Shown here: positions 33,483-42,420 of the stretch, one piece after another
Layout of the letters: each line of letters opens with the position of its first letter
Position numbering within the stretch: the stretch's first letter is position 1
NCBI GenBank assembly: GCA_023953695.1
Contig: JAMLJG010000001.1
Span: 186,001-250,000, forward strand
From: Kiritimatiellia bacterium
GTDB taxonomy: Bacteria > Verrucomicrobiota > Kiritimatiellia > CAIVKH01
Direction: 5' to 3'
DNA: 64,000 bases
Notes under the pieces: model-generated
What the model saw: only the letters and a program-made list of their open reading frames with translations
Told to the model about the DNA's origin: nothing
Databases searched by the model: none
Position numbers and translations under genes: made by a program

Positions 33483-33908
33483 ATGAATTGGCGACGGCTA
33501 TTCCCGTGGTTGAAGCGCGGTCCCGCCCATCTCGCGACGGGGCAGTGGGGCGAGGCTGAGGCTGAACGCCTGTTGCGGAAGAAGGGATTGAGCCTTGTGG
33601 GCCGCCGCGTGCGCGTGGATCGCGACGAGATTGACCTCATCATGCGCGCGAAACAAACGCTCGTCTTTGTCGAAGTCAAAACGCGCAAGAGCGAAGACTT
33701 TGGTCGCCCGATCGAGTCGGTCAACCGCGCCAAGCGCCACCGCCTCTCTCGCGCGGCCGTCCGCTATCTCAAAGGCCTGCGCGCCAAGCCCGCGTACATT
33801 CGATTCGACGTTGTCGAAGTCATTGGTCAGCCCGGCGCGGGCGCGCCGCGCCTTGTTCACATCGAAAACGCCTTCGCGCTCTCATCGGGCTATCGGCTGC
33901 CGTGGTGA
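33483..33908 (+). CDS. UPF0102 (YraN) family nuclease-fold protein
   Basis: A 141-residue protein with GQWGEAEAERLLRKKG, DRDEIDLIMRAKQTLVFVEVKTRKS and VNRAKRHRLSRAAVRYL. This is the PD-(D/E)xK-like YraN family (PF02021), long found beside rnhB. The role is not established. It follows rnhB by 12 bases and is part of the same operon. Confidence 0.93.
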   Translation: MNWRRLFPWLKRGPAHLATGQWGEAEAERLLRKKGLSLVGRRVRVDRDEIDLIMRAKQTLVFVEVKTRKSEDFGRPIESVNRAKRHRLSRAAVRYLKGLRAKPAYIRFDVVEVIGQPGAGAPRLVHIENAFALSSGYRLPW

Positions 33909-33975
33909 GCCACTGCGCGTGGGGGCGCTCTTCAATTCTGCTCGCGCATTTCATCGCAACTGCATAGAAGAAGGC

Positions 33976-34983
33976 ATGCCCAAACAGCGACTTGCACAAT
34001 TTTCCGCCGCCGCGCTCGCGTGCGTATTTGGGATTGCCCAAGCCGCAGACGCGCAGGAATTGCAGATCCAGTCCCTCTGGCAGCAGGGCCTCGATCTCGC
34101 CGATGAACACCTCGCCGATTATGGTTGGGCGGTGGATCGCGAAGCGCTCGCCGGCGTGCCGCGTTTGAACGAGGCCCTTCAGTTTCTCGATGGTGTGGAC
34201 GACGCGCTGGAGAACGGCACGCTCGAACAACTCGCGCAGATGAAGCCCACGGTTGAGGCGAGCATTCAGTGGCTGGAGCAATGGCCCGCTGCCGAGCCCT
34301 ACACCGCGTGGCTTCGCCAGCAGATGGACTACTTCGACGTCGCCGAAGAATCCGTTGCCGAAAGTCGCGATGTTCCCGCGCAGACCGTCCCTCCTCCGCG
34401 CCCCCTCTCCCTGCCGCCAGCGCCTGCGCGATCTTCACCGACCGCGCACAAGAAGGCCGAGCAAACCGCGCGCTCGGCGGCGATGTGGGAAAAGCGCATG
34501 GCCCATCGCGCTGCGCCCTCCGGCTCCGCCGCGCTTGTTCCCAAACTCAAACCGATTTTCCGAAAGAGCGGACTTCCTGAAGAGCTTGTTTGGTTGGCAG
34601 AAGTTGAATCGGGCTTCAAACCTCATGCGCGCAGTCCGGTGGGAGCGGTGGGACTTTTCCAATTCATGGCGCCCACCGCGCGACGTTTTGGATTGAACCC
34701 CGAGCGCCCCGACGAGCGACTGGATCCCGAAAAGAGCGCCGCTGCCGCTACCGCATACCTGCGGATACTCCATCGCCGATTCGGGTCATGGCCCCTTGCT
34801 TTAGCCGCCTACAACGCAGGGGAAGGCCGCGTGTCAAAAGCGCTGAAAACAGCGCAAGTGTCTAGTTTTGAGGAGATTGCGGATATTTTGCCACTGGAAA
34901 CCCAGATGTATGTCCCCAAGATAGACGCCGTTATCCAGAAGCGCGAAGGGACCCGTTTGACGCGGCTTCCGGCTCCTCGGTGA
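33976..34983 (+). CDS. exported lytic transglycosylase (SLT family)
   Basis: A 335-residue protein with a signal peptide (1-23 or 26), a helical N-terminal region, a Pro-rich linker (about 135-155) and a C-terminal SLT domain. AEVESGFKPHARS holds the catalytic Glu (about 211), with GAVGLFQFM and LAAYNAGEGRV following; this is like MltD/Slt enzymes that cleave peptidoglycan glycans. No LysM repeats are present. The ATG at 33976 was chosen because it begins the signal peptide. Confidence 0.92.
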   Translation: MPKQRLAQFSAAALACVFGIAQAADAQELQIQSLWQQGLDLADEHLADYGWAVDREALAGVPRLNEALQFLDGVDDALENGTLEQLAQMKPTVEASIQWLEQWPAAEPYTAWLRQQMDYFDVAEESVAESRDVPAQTVPPPRPLSLPPAPARSSPTAHKKAEQTARSAAMWEKRMAHRAAPSGSAALVPKLKPIFRKSGLPEELVWLAEVESGFKPHARSPVGAVGLFQFMAPTARRFGLNPERPDERLDPEKSAAAATAYLRILHRRFGSWPLALAAYNAGEGRVSKALKTAQVSSFEEIADILPLETQMYVPKIDAVIQKREGTRLTRLPAPR

Positions 34984-35088
34984 CCCCCCAAAAAAATGAG
35001 CAAAAACGTTACAATCATCTTTACTTTGGGGGCCGCAATTGGGACTCTCGATCCGTGTTTTAACTCTCTCAACAAGGAGGCATAGGTA

Positions 35089-35856
35089 ATGAAAAAGGTA
35101 ATGGTTATGATTGTTGCTGCTTCGCTTGCAGCGACGAGCTCGTTCGCTGCGAACCTCGCAAGCGACAACGGAGGCAACTACAGTGGCGGCTGGACGAACA
35201 ATTCGAATGGTGGTTCGGGCTTCTCGGCGTGGTCTATCACCGCGAATAATGGCACTGGCTTTGCCGGCGCCTTCATCGGCGATCCGGCGTCCGCTGGCAT
35301 CAGCGGACTCAGCTCGACATCGTTTGGTCAGTTTGCGAGCCCGCAATTGTCCGGTGCGACGGTTGACGCGGGCCGTGGTTTCACCGGCGGTGCGCTCGCT
35401 GTGGGTCAGACCTTCAGCTTCGATTGGGGTGTGAACTGGGATTCCGATGGCGCCGGCAACAAGGGCTGGAATCTCTACAGCGGTGGCATTGGTGGCACGC
35501 AGCTCATCAACGTCAACATGGGTGGTTCTGCCGCCATCACGATTGATGATGGCGGTGGCGCAGCGACCCTGTTTTCGAACTATGGCACGGCTGCGATGAC
35601 GATCAACATCGAGCAGTTGGCCACGGGCCTCCGCATCTATGCGACGGGCCGCGATGGCATCGAAACCTATGACAACACCTTCATTGGTGTGTCGGGCGTT
35701 GATTCCTTCAAGTTCTACTCGAGCGAGTTGGGCACGGGCGACAACCGCCAGCAGTACTTCAACAATCTGGCCGTTGTGCCGGAGCCGTCCACGATCGTGT
35801 TGGGCGTTGTCGGTGTGCTCGGTCTGGCGATTGCTCGCCGCCGCGCTGCCAAATAA
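35089..35856 (+). CDS. PEP-CTERM sorting-domain exported protein
   Basis: A 255-residue protein with a signal peptide (1-20, ATSSFA/A), a Gly/Ser/Asn-rich beta domain, and a C-terminal VPEPSTIVLGVVGVLGLA helix plus RRRAAK. This is the PEP-CTERM tripartite signal read by exosortase (EpsH) systems, so the protein is probably processed and released or attached to extracellular polymer. Codon use and base composition (GC3 lower) suggest high expression. AAGGAGG precedes the start and a terminator follows the stop. No exosortase gene is in the window. Confidence 0.92.
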   Translation: MKKVMVMIVAASLAATSSFAANLASDNGGNYSGGWTNNSNGGSGFSAWSITANNGTGFAGAFIGDPASAGISGLSSTSFGQFASPQLSGATVDAGRGFTGGALAVGQTFSFDWGVNWDSDGAGNKGWNLYSGGIGGTQLINVNMGGSAAITIDDGGGAATLFSNYGTAAMTINIEQLATGLRIYATGRDGIETYDNTFIGVSGVDSFKFYSSELGTGDNRQQYFNNLAVVPEPSTIVLGVVGVLGLAIARRRAAK

Positions 35857-35884
35857 TTTCGCTGCATAGCGAAAATGCGCAAAG

Positions 35885-35914
35885 GCTCGGGAGCGATCCC
35901 GAGTCTTTGTTGTT
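35885..35914 (+). terminator. terminator after the PEP-CTERM gene
   Basis: GCTCGGGA and TCCCGAGT form an 8-bp stem around a GCGA loop (35885-35904), followed by CTTTGTTGTTT. Confidence 0.85.
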
Positions 35915-35993
35915 TAACCGCGTGGCGAGCGAGCGAGAGGCGGCGTGAGGGGAACGAGTTTCGATCGGCGCGCTTGGAGGGGAAGCGCTGTGC

Positions 35994-36455
35994 CTATTCG
36001 GGAAATGCGTCGCCGAGGGTGAATCGGGGTGGCGGGGTGCGTTTTTGTTCGCGCGCCACGTCGCGATCGAGGCGGTCGAGCCATTCGAGAAATGAGACAC
36101 AGGACATGGCTTGCGCGTTGACGGCGGTGACGGTGTTGCGCTCGAGAGTGTCGGCCGTGACGACGCAGATTTCGGCGGGCGCAGGATCGGCGTGAACCGA
36201 TTGCTCTATGACCGCGTCGGCGGTTTGGCGTTCTGGTGAATAGGTTAGGTGGAGGTTGCCTGCGCGATAGGATTCGCTGCTGGCGGAGCGGCCATCGAAG
36301 ACAATTTCGACTCGCTGTGCGAGGGCGTGGGCGAGGCGGTCAATTTTTCGGATGAGCCGTTCGCGCGCCTGGCGCATATCGTGCGGGCGCAGGCGGGCGA
36401 GGGAGGGATCGCGATAGAGCAGGCTGTAGCCGTCAATGATCAGTCGCCGGATCAT
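35994..36455 (-). CDS. NYN-domain nuclease (YacP/DUF901-like)
   Basis: A 153-residue protein starting MIRRLIIDGYSLL, with VEIVFDGRSAS and ICVVTADTLERNTVTA. The conserved acidic residues (Asp8, FDG, TAD) match the NYN/YacP family of putative RNases (PF05991). It follows the LacI regulator by 6 bases and probably shares its transcript. Confidence 0.88.
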   Translation of the reverse strand: MIRRLIIDGYSLLYRDPSLARLRPHDMRQARERLIRKIDRLAHALAQRVEIVFDGRSASSESYRAGNLHLTYSPERQTADAVIEQSVHADPAPAEICVVTADTLERNTVTAVNAQAMSCVSFLEWLDRLDRDVAREQKRTPPPRFTLGDAFPE

Positions 36456-36461
36456 GAAGGT

Positions 36462-37484
36462 TCATGGGCGGTGGGGGGCGGGGCCGGTGGATTCGCGCGC
36501 GATCATCTGGACGGGCAGTGTTTTCTGAAGCAGTTTTGAATCGCCATTGAAGAGGGCGAGCGCGGCATCCACGGCGAGGCTGCCGATGTGGAAGAGGTCG
36601 TGGCGGATGGTGCTGAGTCCGGGGTTGGTGAATGCGGAGGCGGGGGTGTCATCCACGCCGAGGACGGAAATATCATCGGGCACGCGCAATTTGCGCTCTT
36701 TGAGGAGGCGCATGGCGCCGATGGCCATTTTGTCGTTTCCGCCCATGAGGGCGGTGATGCGCGGGTTGCGGTCGAGGAGCCACTGAGCGGCTTCATAACC
36801 GCCTTGTTCACTGAACCAGCCGTCTGCCCAGGGGAGGTCTTCTTCGCGAAGGCCGCTGGCGACGCAGGCGTCAATGAATGTATTTCGAAATTCCAACGCG
36901 GTGTGGGTATTGGTTCCGCTGAGGATGCCGATTTGGCGATGGCCGAGGCCGAGGAGGTGATCGGCGGCGATGCGCGCGGTTTCCTTGTAGTCGGCGGCGA
37001 CGTAGCTGAGTTTGTGGCCCGGCATGAAGTGGTTGACGAGGACGACGGGGAGCTGCTCGGTTTCGAGGCGGGTGAGGTATTCGTCGTAGATAGAGGAGCC
37101 GATGAAGAGGGCGGCGTCCACGCGTTTGGAGGTGAGCAGGGCGACGTGTTCGCCGGTGGAGACGAAGCGCTGATTGGCGACGTCGAGGAGGACTTTGTAT
37201 CCGATTTCGGATGCGCGGTCATAGATTCCGCTCACGATTTCGCCGAAGTAGGTGTCGGAGAAGACGTGGTTGAGATCCGGCATGACGACGCTGAGGACGT
37301 GGCTGGAGCGCGATGCGAGGCTTCGCGCGAACACGTTGGGTTGGTATTGATGGCGCTCAACGGCCTTGAGGACTTTTTCGCGTGTGCTGGCGCTGATTCG
37401 CGGGTTGTTGTTGAGAACCAGCGAAACGGTGCTCAGTGAAACTCCACACTCTTCAGCGATATCTTTGATTGTCGTGCGCGCCAT
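36462..37484 (-). CDS. LacI-family transcription regulator
   Basis: A 340-residue regulator. The helix-turn-helix at 3-22 (TIKDIAEECGVSLSTVSLVL) and hinge are followed by a periplasmic-binding-like effector domain (about 60-335, including MPDLNHVFSDTYFGEIVSGI and LGVDDTPASAFTNPGLSTI). The effector is probably a sugar but is not identifiable. No sugar operon adjoins it; the TPR gene lies upstream and the NYN gene follows. A 14-bp imperfect palindrome just before its ATG may be its own operator. Confidence 0.94.
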   Translation of the reverse strand: MARTTIKDIAEECGVSLSTVSLVLNNNPRISASTREKVLKAVERHQYQPNVFARSLASRSSHVLSVVMPDLNHVFSDTYFGEIVSGIYDRASEIGYKVLLDVANQRFVSTGEHVALLTSKRVDAALFIGSSIYDEYLTRLETEQLPVVLVNHFMPGHKLSYVAADYKETARIAADHLLGLGHRQIGILSGTNTHTALEFRNTFIDACVASGLREEDLPWADGWFSEQGGYEAAQWLLDRNPRITALMGGNDKMAIGAMRLLKERKLRVPDDISVLGVDDTPASAFTNPGLSTIRHDLFHIGSLAVDAALALFNGDSKLLQKTLPVQMIARESTGPAPHRP

Positions 37485-37486
37485 GA

Positions 37487-37500
37487 GTAAACCCTTTTAC
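37487..37500. promoter_or_regulatory. possible LacI-type operator
   Basis: GTAAA (37487-37491) and TTTAC (37496-37500) are inverted repeats 2 bases upstream of the lacI-family ATG. They overlap the ribosome-binding region, so binding would repress the gene. LacI-family sites often read GTAAAC..GTTTAC, but this spacer is CCCT rather than CG-centred. Confidence 0.3.
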
Positions 37501-37553
37501 GATGGTGCATTGTGCGTCCTGCGCGGGGCTGGCGCAATGGAAAAGATGGCGAT

Positions 37554-38756
37554 TCAAGGTTCGCCGATTTTCCAGCGCTCGTAGCGTGGGTCTTCTTTGA
37601 TGGCTCGGATGACGGGGATATCGCGGGCGAACCAGGAGTCGGTGGCAGGGCGGAGGGCGAGGGGGATTTGATCGAGGTCTTTCCACGCTTCGTCGGCGTG
37701 GTTTGTGCCGTAGGCGATGGCGGCGCGGAGGAGTGTGGCTTCTTCGTCTTTTGCATCGCCGAGGGCGGTGTTCACGATGTGGAGCGCGCGGTCGAAGTGG
37801 CCGCCGAAGAGGGAGAGGTAGATGTAGTAGCGGGCGAAGGCGTGGCCGCGCTCGCTGGCAACGAATTTTTCGAGGTCGTCCAGGCGTTTGTCGGAGGGGG
37901 TTATGAAGTAGGCGCAGAGGGAGAGGTCGTAGTAGAGGGCAGGGTGGGCGGCGCCTGCTTTGCGTATGTTTTGGAGATGGAGGATGGCGGTTGTCCAGTT
38001 GCCGCTTTGCATGGGTTGTTTGAGGGCGGCGAGTTCGTCGGCGATGGTGGGGAGGGCGGTGTCGGGGTTTGCGGTGTCGGGCAGGGAGAATAGGGCTTTG
38101 GCGTATGCTGCGAATCCAGCTTCGCGCGCCATGCGGGTGACGAGTTTCCGTTCGCTTAGGAGGCGTTTGCTGATTTCGAGGAGTTCGGGGTTGGTGAGGT
38201 TGGCGCTGATTTTCCCGGCTGTTTCGAGGTCGTTGTTGCGGAGGGCACCCATGATTTGGAAGTAGTGCGTGGTGAGGTCGGTGGGGGCGAAGCGCACGGC
38301 GCGACGCAGCGCTTTTTCGGCTTCGGCATCGCGGTTGAGGAGCATGAGGGTGCCGCTGCGTTCGGCGAGGAAGGTGGGGTGGTTGGGATATTGCTCGAGG
38401 AGTCGGTCCCAGGCTTCCAGGGCGAGTCCGAAGGATTCGGTGTTGTTGTAGATGCGGCCGGCGAGGGCGATGATGATGGGCGAGCCGGGCGCGGTGGCGT
38501 CGGCTTTTTGGATGAGTTGTTCGGCCTTTTTCCACTGGCCTTCGACGAATGCCTGCTGGGCATCGAGGAAGAACTTGGAGGCTTGCTCGATGATGGGCGC
38601 GGTATCAAGGTCCGCCTGCACGCGGCGGGGGACGGGCGCGGTGAAGGCCCAGGGTTCGTTGGCGGGGAGTTCGCGCGCGGGGAGGAGCAGTGTGAGGGCG
38701 GCGAGTCCGAGGCCGCGAAGGGCGGCGTGGCGAGGAATGTATTTTCGAGTGGCCAT
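37554..38756 (-). CDS. exported TPR-repeat protein
   Basis: A 400-residue protein with a signal peptide (ATRKYIPRHAALRGLG through ALTLLLPARELPA) and several TPR-like helical pairs. The clearest are AFVEGQWKKAEQLIQKADATAP and EAWDRLLEQYPNHPTFL; more degenerate ones run to about residue 370. TPR proteins hold other proteins; the partner is unknown. The start at ATG 38756 was chosen over one 12 codons upstream, since it begins the signal peptide. Confidence 0.85.
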   Translation of the reverse strand: MATRKYIPRHAALRGLGLAALTLLLPARELPANEPWAFTAPVPRRVQADLDTAPIIEQASKFFLDAQQAFVEGQWKKAEQLIQKADATAPGSPIIIALAGRIYNNTESFGLALEAWDRLLEQYPNHPTFLAERSGTLMLLNRDAEAEKALRRAVRFAPTDLTTHYFQIMGALRNNDLETAGKISANLTNPELLEISKRLLSERKLVTRMAREAGFAAYAKALFSLPDTANPDTALPTIADELAALKQPMQSGNWTTAILHLQNIRKAGAAHPALYYDLSLCAYFITPSDKRLDDLEKFVASERGHAFARYYIYLSLFGGHFDRALHIVNTALGDAKDEEATLLRAAIAYGTNHADEAWKDLDQIPLALRPATDSWFARDIPVIRAIKEDPRYERWKIGEP

Positions 38757-38962
38757 GTGGGAACGATGGACAGATGCGGCGCGGTTGGGCAATCAAAAAT
38801 GAGGTGTTTGCTTCGGGTTTCTCGCGCAATCGGGAGGGTGGGTGGGGGGCGGGGTTGAGGATTATTTGAATAGCGGCGACCTTTTTGCGTCTCAGCTTCA
38901 GATGGCAATGGAATCCGGGAGGATTTCTGGTATAAGGAAGAATGTATCTGGGAGATCAAGCG

Positions 38963-39898
38963 ATGAAACTGTATTCCGTTTTGTTGGCAGGCTTGTTGGC
39001 GGTGGGTGGCGTGGCGCGCGCTGAGGCGCCGATTCGCGCGGTGGTGTTGGAGTTTCAGGATCAGACGGGCCAACGCTCCGATGCGCTCCTGGGCGGCGCG
39101 ATTGCGCCGGGTGCGATTGCGGAGAAGGGGGTGTTCCTCATCGGCAAGGCGCTGGCGAATAAGGAGGGGTTTGTGCTGGTGGATCGTCGCGATTTGCTGG
39201 CGCAGATGGAGAAGTTGCGCCCGATGGATGGCGGGGCGACGACGCCGACGAAGCCTTCGTTTATTCAGGCGGCGCAGGCGCTGCGCGCGGATGTGGTGTT
39301 GCGCGGGACGCTGATGAGTCTTTCGACGGGCAAGCAATTGGTGAATCAGGGTGGGAGTCAGGCGGAGTTCACGGTGTTGACGACGCGGGTGGGGCTTGAG
39401 GCGTTGGATGCAAAGGATGGCACGGTGATTGCGGCGAGCGATGGGGTGGCGAAGCAGAGTTTTCGTCAGACGGCGGCGTTGGCGACTTCGCTGAGCGAGG
39501 ATGATGTGTTGCAGTTGGTGGAGAAGGCGCTGAACGATGCGGCGGTTCCATTGGAGAAGCGGCTGGCGGCGCGGACGGAGGCGGAGCGGAATCGGCCGAT
39601 GGTGGCGTTGTCGGTGAAGACGGATGCGGATCCGGCGTTGATCGAGGTGGATGGTGTTCTGGTCGGCAGCTCGCCATTGGTGAGTTTGCAGGTCTATCAG
39701 GGCGATCACGTTTTGACGATTGGCAAGCCGGGCTATCAGCAGGTGACGAAGCGGATTCTGTTGGAGAAGGACACGGAGATCGAAGTGCCGATGTTGCGCG
39801 AGCAGTTGACGGCGGATGAGCTGAAGCAGATCTATGAGAAGATCGAGCTGAAGGTGATTCAGGCGGAGCCGGGGTTGATTATTCACACGATCGAATAG
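38963..39898 (+). CDS. exported CsgG-like protein with PEGA domain
   Basis: A 311-residue protein with a signal peptide (1-20, ARA/EA). The N-terminal domain (APIRAVVLEFQDQTG, LVDRRDLLAQMEKL, ADVVLRGTLMSL) has a CsgG/TolB-N-like alpha/beta pattern. The C-terminal PEGA domain is near 210-275 (DPALIEVDGVLVGSSPL, HVLTIGKPGYQ). It may be a surface or outer-membrane accessory protein. It begins a plus-strand run with DUF456, the GGDDxY-repeat protein and the HEAT protein. Confidence 0.8.
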   Translation: MKLYSVLLAGLLAVGGVARAEAPIRAVVLEFQDQTGQRSDALLGGAIAPGAIAEKGVFLIGKALANKEGFVLVDRRDLLAQMEKLRPMDGGATTPTKPSFIQAAQALRADVVLRGTLMSLSTGKQLVNQGGSQAEFTVLTTRVGLEALDAKDGTVIAASDGVAKQSFRQTAALATSLSEDDVLQLVEKALNDAAVPLEKRLAARTEAERNRPMVALSVKTDADPALIEVDGVLVGSSPLVSLQVYQGDHVLTIGKPGYQQVTKRILLEKDTEIEVPMLREQLTADELKQIYEKIELKVIQAEPGLIIHTIE

Positions 39899-39908
39899 CT
39901 GCACGGCG

Positions 39909-40463
39909 ATGTGGAATGCGGCGGCAGTTGCGCTCGATAGTGTTGGCCATGTAGCGGGGTGGGCGGCGGTTGTGCTGCTGTGTTGTGTGGGGGTGGCGCT
40001 GTGCGGCATTGGCCTTTCGGGCATGTGGCTGGTCGTGGGGGCGAGCGCGATTGCGACGATGCTTTCGTCCAGCGGGTTTCCGACGTGGACGGGCGTCGTG
40101 GTGATTGCGGTGTTGGCTGCTTGCGTAGATGTGGCGGAGTGGTGCGCGGGGCATTGGGGGGTGCGTCGGCGCGGGGGCTCGCGGCTGGCTGCGTTGGCGG
40201 CGACGTTTGGCGGGTTGTTGGGGGCATTTCTCGGGTTGTTCATCCCGATTTTTCTGATGGGCAGTTTGCTCGGCATGATGGCGGGCAGCTTTACGTGCGC
40301 TTATTTGGTGGAGCGGCATCGGTTGCAGAGTGCGGGGCCGGCTGTGCGGATTGCGATGGGGGCGTTTCTGGCGAGTTTGTCGGTGGTGCTGCTGAAGATT
40401 ACGGCGGGCATCGGGATGGCGCTGTGGCTGTGGATTGGGTTGGTGGTGTCCAGTGCGAGCTGA
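39909..40463 (+). CDS. DUF456 family membrane protein
   Basis: A 184-residue protein with about five membrane helices. GLSGMWLVVG, the AEWCAGHWGVRRRGGSRLA loop and GAFLGLFIPIFLMGSLLGMMAGSFTCAYLVE match the DUF456 family (PF04306), of unknown function. It begins 10 bases after the upstream stop, and the next gene starts within its 3' end, so it sits in an operon. Confidence 0.87.
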   Translation: MWNAAAVALDSVGHVAGWAAVVLLCCVGVALCGIGLSGMWLVVGASAIATMLSSSGFPTWTGVVVIAVLAACVDVAEWCAGHWGVRRRGGSRLAALAATFGGLLGAFLGLFIPIFLMGSLLGMMAGSFTCAYLVERHRLQSAGPAVRIAMGAFLASLSVVLLKITAGIGMALWLWIGLVVSSAS

Positions 40464-42420
40464 TGGGCGAAAGTTCCAAGCGTTGGAAGTCCTGGGGAGG
40501 GCTTTTTCCAAGCGTTGGAAGTTTTGTTTGGCGGCGTTGTTTGCGCTGCCGGTTTTGGGGGAGGGTGTGGATTTTTCGGTGGTGGAGCGGGAGTCGTTGG
40601 ATCGCGCGTTGGGGGCGATGAATGCGGGGGTGTTGGACCTCGGTTTCAAGAAGGATGTGGGGGAGCCGCGCTCGGCGTTGAATTGGGTTCGCGGCGCGCT
40701 GGAGCGTCCGTTGGAGCTCAATCGGGCGGGGCAGGAGTTGTGGGATTGCGCGGTGGCGGGAGAGGCGGAGGGTTGGTGGCGCGTTGCGGCGAAGCAGTTG
40801 GAGGTGGGGCCGCTTGCGGGGCCTGCGGTGGGGGGCGATGTGGCGGCGCCGGAGTGGCGTGGCGCGTCGGCGGAGTTGGGCGCGGCGCTGAGTGCTTTTT
40901 TTGTGGCGGCGGTTCAGGCGGAGCAGGCGCTGGATCGCGCATTTGCGGGGTTGTCGGAGTTTGAGTTGCAGTATTTGGCTGCGAGCACGCTGGCGGGTGG
41001 TTTCAATCTCGAGGATGAGGAGGCGACGCGCGCGGCGTTTGGGGGGGCGGGGATTTCGGCGCTGGCGTTGGAGGATGTGTTGGCGGAGGGGAAGGCGTTG
41101 GATGCGACGCCGGGGGCGACGCGCTATTTGGATGCGGCGCTGAAGGTGGATCGCGGCGCGGTGTTGTCGGCGGGGCTTATTTTTCAGCGGGCGGTTTTTG
41201 CGTTTGGCGAGGCGGCGGAGAGGGTGAGGGAGTGGCCGGGGTCGGATTTGGAGTGGGATACGCCGTTGGGGCGGATTGCGGTGGTTGTGAGTGAGGGGGC
41301 GGTGGTGACGAATGCGGCGCTGCTGGTGGTGAATCCGCGCGGCGACACGGTGTATCGCGGGGGTGTGGGCTCGGCGAATGGGCTGGTGGGGAATCGGCTG
41401 GCGGCGATTGTGGATTTGGGCGGCGACGATGTCTATCAGGGCGACGGCTTGTTCGCTGCCGGTGCGGCGCTTTTTGGTGTTGCGGTGGCGCTGGATGGCG
41501 CGGGATCGGATGTGTGGCGGGCGGCGTATGTGGGGCAGGGTGCGGGCTTTTTCGGCGTGGGCTGGGTCGAAGATCGCGCGGGGGATGATGGGTATTGGGC
41601 GCGTTCGTTTGGGCAGGGCGCGGCGGTGGCGGGGGTGGGTGTTTTGGCGGATGGCGCGGGGGGCGATTCGTACTCGGTGGGCTGGCAGGGGCAGGGTTTT
41701 GCGGGGTGGATGGGGTTTGGGTTGTTGGTGGATCGCGCGGGGGCGGATCGGTATTTTGCGGGTGGGCGCGAGTGGGATTATGAGCGGAATCCGGATCGCT
41801 ATTTGAGTTTGTCGCAGGGGTTCTCGATTGGGGCGCGTCCCTTCGCTGGGGGCGGGGTGGGCGCGTTGATTGATCTGTCGGGCAATGATGTTTATGACGC
41901 AGATGTGTTTGGGCAGGGAGCGAGCTATTATTACAGCGCGGGATTTCTTCTCGATGGCGATGGGCACGATCGCTATGCGGTTCATCACTATGGGCAGGGG
42001 TGCGGGATTCATTTGAGTTTGGGGCTGTTGGCGGATTTTGGGGGCGACGATTTTTACAAGGGCGGAACGCTGGCGCAGGGCGCGGCGCACGATTTCGGAG
42101 TGGGTGGCTTGTTGGATCGAGCGGGGAACGACACCTATGTGGCGAATCGAGATGCGCAGGGGCATGGGATGAACAATGCGCTGGGCTGGCTGGTGGATGG
42201 GGCGGGGGACGATGTGTATTCGGGGCGCGATGTGGATTCGACTCAGGGCATTGGGAACAGTGGGGGCACGCGCGAGTCGGGGAGTGTGGGGCTGTTGCTC
42301 GATCTCGGGGGGAAGGATCGCTATTCGAGTGCGGGAGGGGATGATCGGGCGCTGCTTCGGCCGCTTTATGGCGTCATTTATGATGTGAATTCAGCGCCGA
42401 GCGAAGGCGGTGCGCCGTGA
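40453..42420 (+). CDS. exported protein with about ten GGDDxY-type repeats
   Basis: About 655 residues. After a signal-like segment (SKRWKFCLAALFALPVLG) comes a helical region of about 260 residues. Then follow about ten repeats of 30-36 residues built on D-x-(A/G)-G-x-D-x-Y, x8-12, GQG(A/S), such as LGGDDVYQGDG, RAGDDGYWARS and GAGDDVYSGRD. The repeats suggest an Asp-rich beta-solenoid, perhaps calcium-binding; no RTX nonapeptides were seen. The start is uncertain: GTG at 40453, TTG at 40435 or TTG at 40483 are all in frame. Its stop overlaps the HEAT gene start. Confidence 0.75.
   Translation: MRADGRKFQALEVLGRAFSKRWKFCLAALFALPVLGEGVDFSVVERESLDRALGAMNAGVLDLGFKKDVGEPRSALNWVRGALERPLELNRAGQELWDCAVAGEAEGWWRVAAKQLEVGPLAGPAVGGDVAAPEWRGASAELGAALSAFFVAAVQAEQALDRAFAGLSEFELQYLAASTLAGGFNLEDEEATRAAFGGAGISALALEDVLAEGKALDATPGATRYLDAALKVDRGAVLSAGLIFQRAVFAFGEAAERVREWPGSDLEWDTPLGRIAVVVSEGAVVTNAALLVVNPRGDTVYRGGVGSANGLVGNRLAAIVDLGGDDVYQGDGLFAAGAALFGVAVALDGAGSDVWRAAYVGQGAGFFGVGWVEDRAGDDGYWARSFGQGAAVAGVGVLADGAGGDSYSVGWQGQGFAGWMGFGLLVDRAGADRYFAGGREWDYERNPDRYLSLSQGFSIGARPFAGGGVGALIDLSGNDVYDADVFGQGASYYYSAGFLLDGDGHDRYAVHHYGQGCGIHLSLGLLADFGGDDFYKGGTLAQGAAHDFGVGGLLDRAGNDTYVANRDAQGHGMNNALGWLVDGAGDDVYSGRDVDSTQGIGNSGGTRESGSVGLLLDLGGKDRYSSAGGDDRALLRPLYGVIYDVNSAPSEGGAP
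40474..40520. repeat. two TTCCAAGCGTTGGAA palindromes, 32 bp apart
   Basis: Identical 15-bp palindromes lie at 40474-40488 and 40506-40520, with the same spacing as the four upstream of prfA. They fall just after the DUF456 stop and inside the reading frame at the start of the repeat-protein gene, which makes that gene's true start uncertain. Confidence 0.8.

Noticed and set aside
37453..42165. Very long Arg/Pro/Ser-rich open frames on the opposite strand of GC-rich genes (for example 38156-40276 and 40399-42165)
   Set aside because: They are shadows of genes with G/C-rich third positions; composition is unnatural and real domains lie on the other strand.
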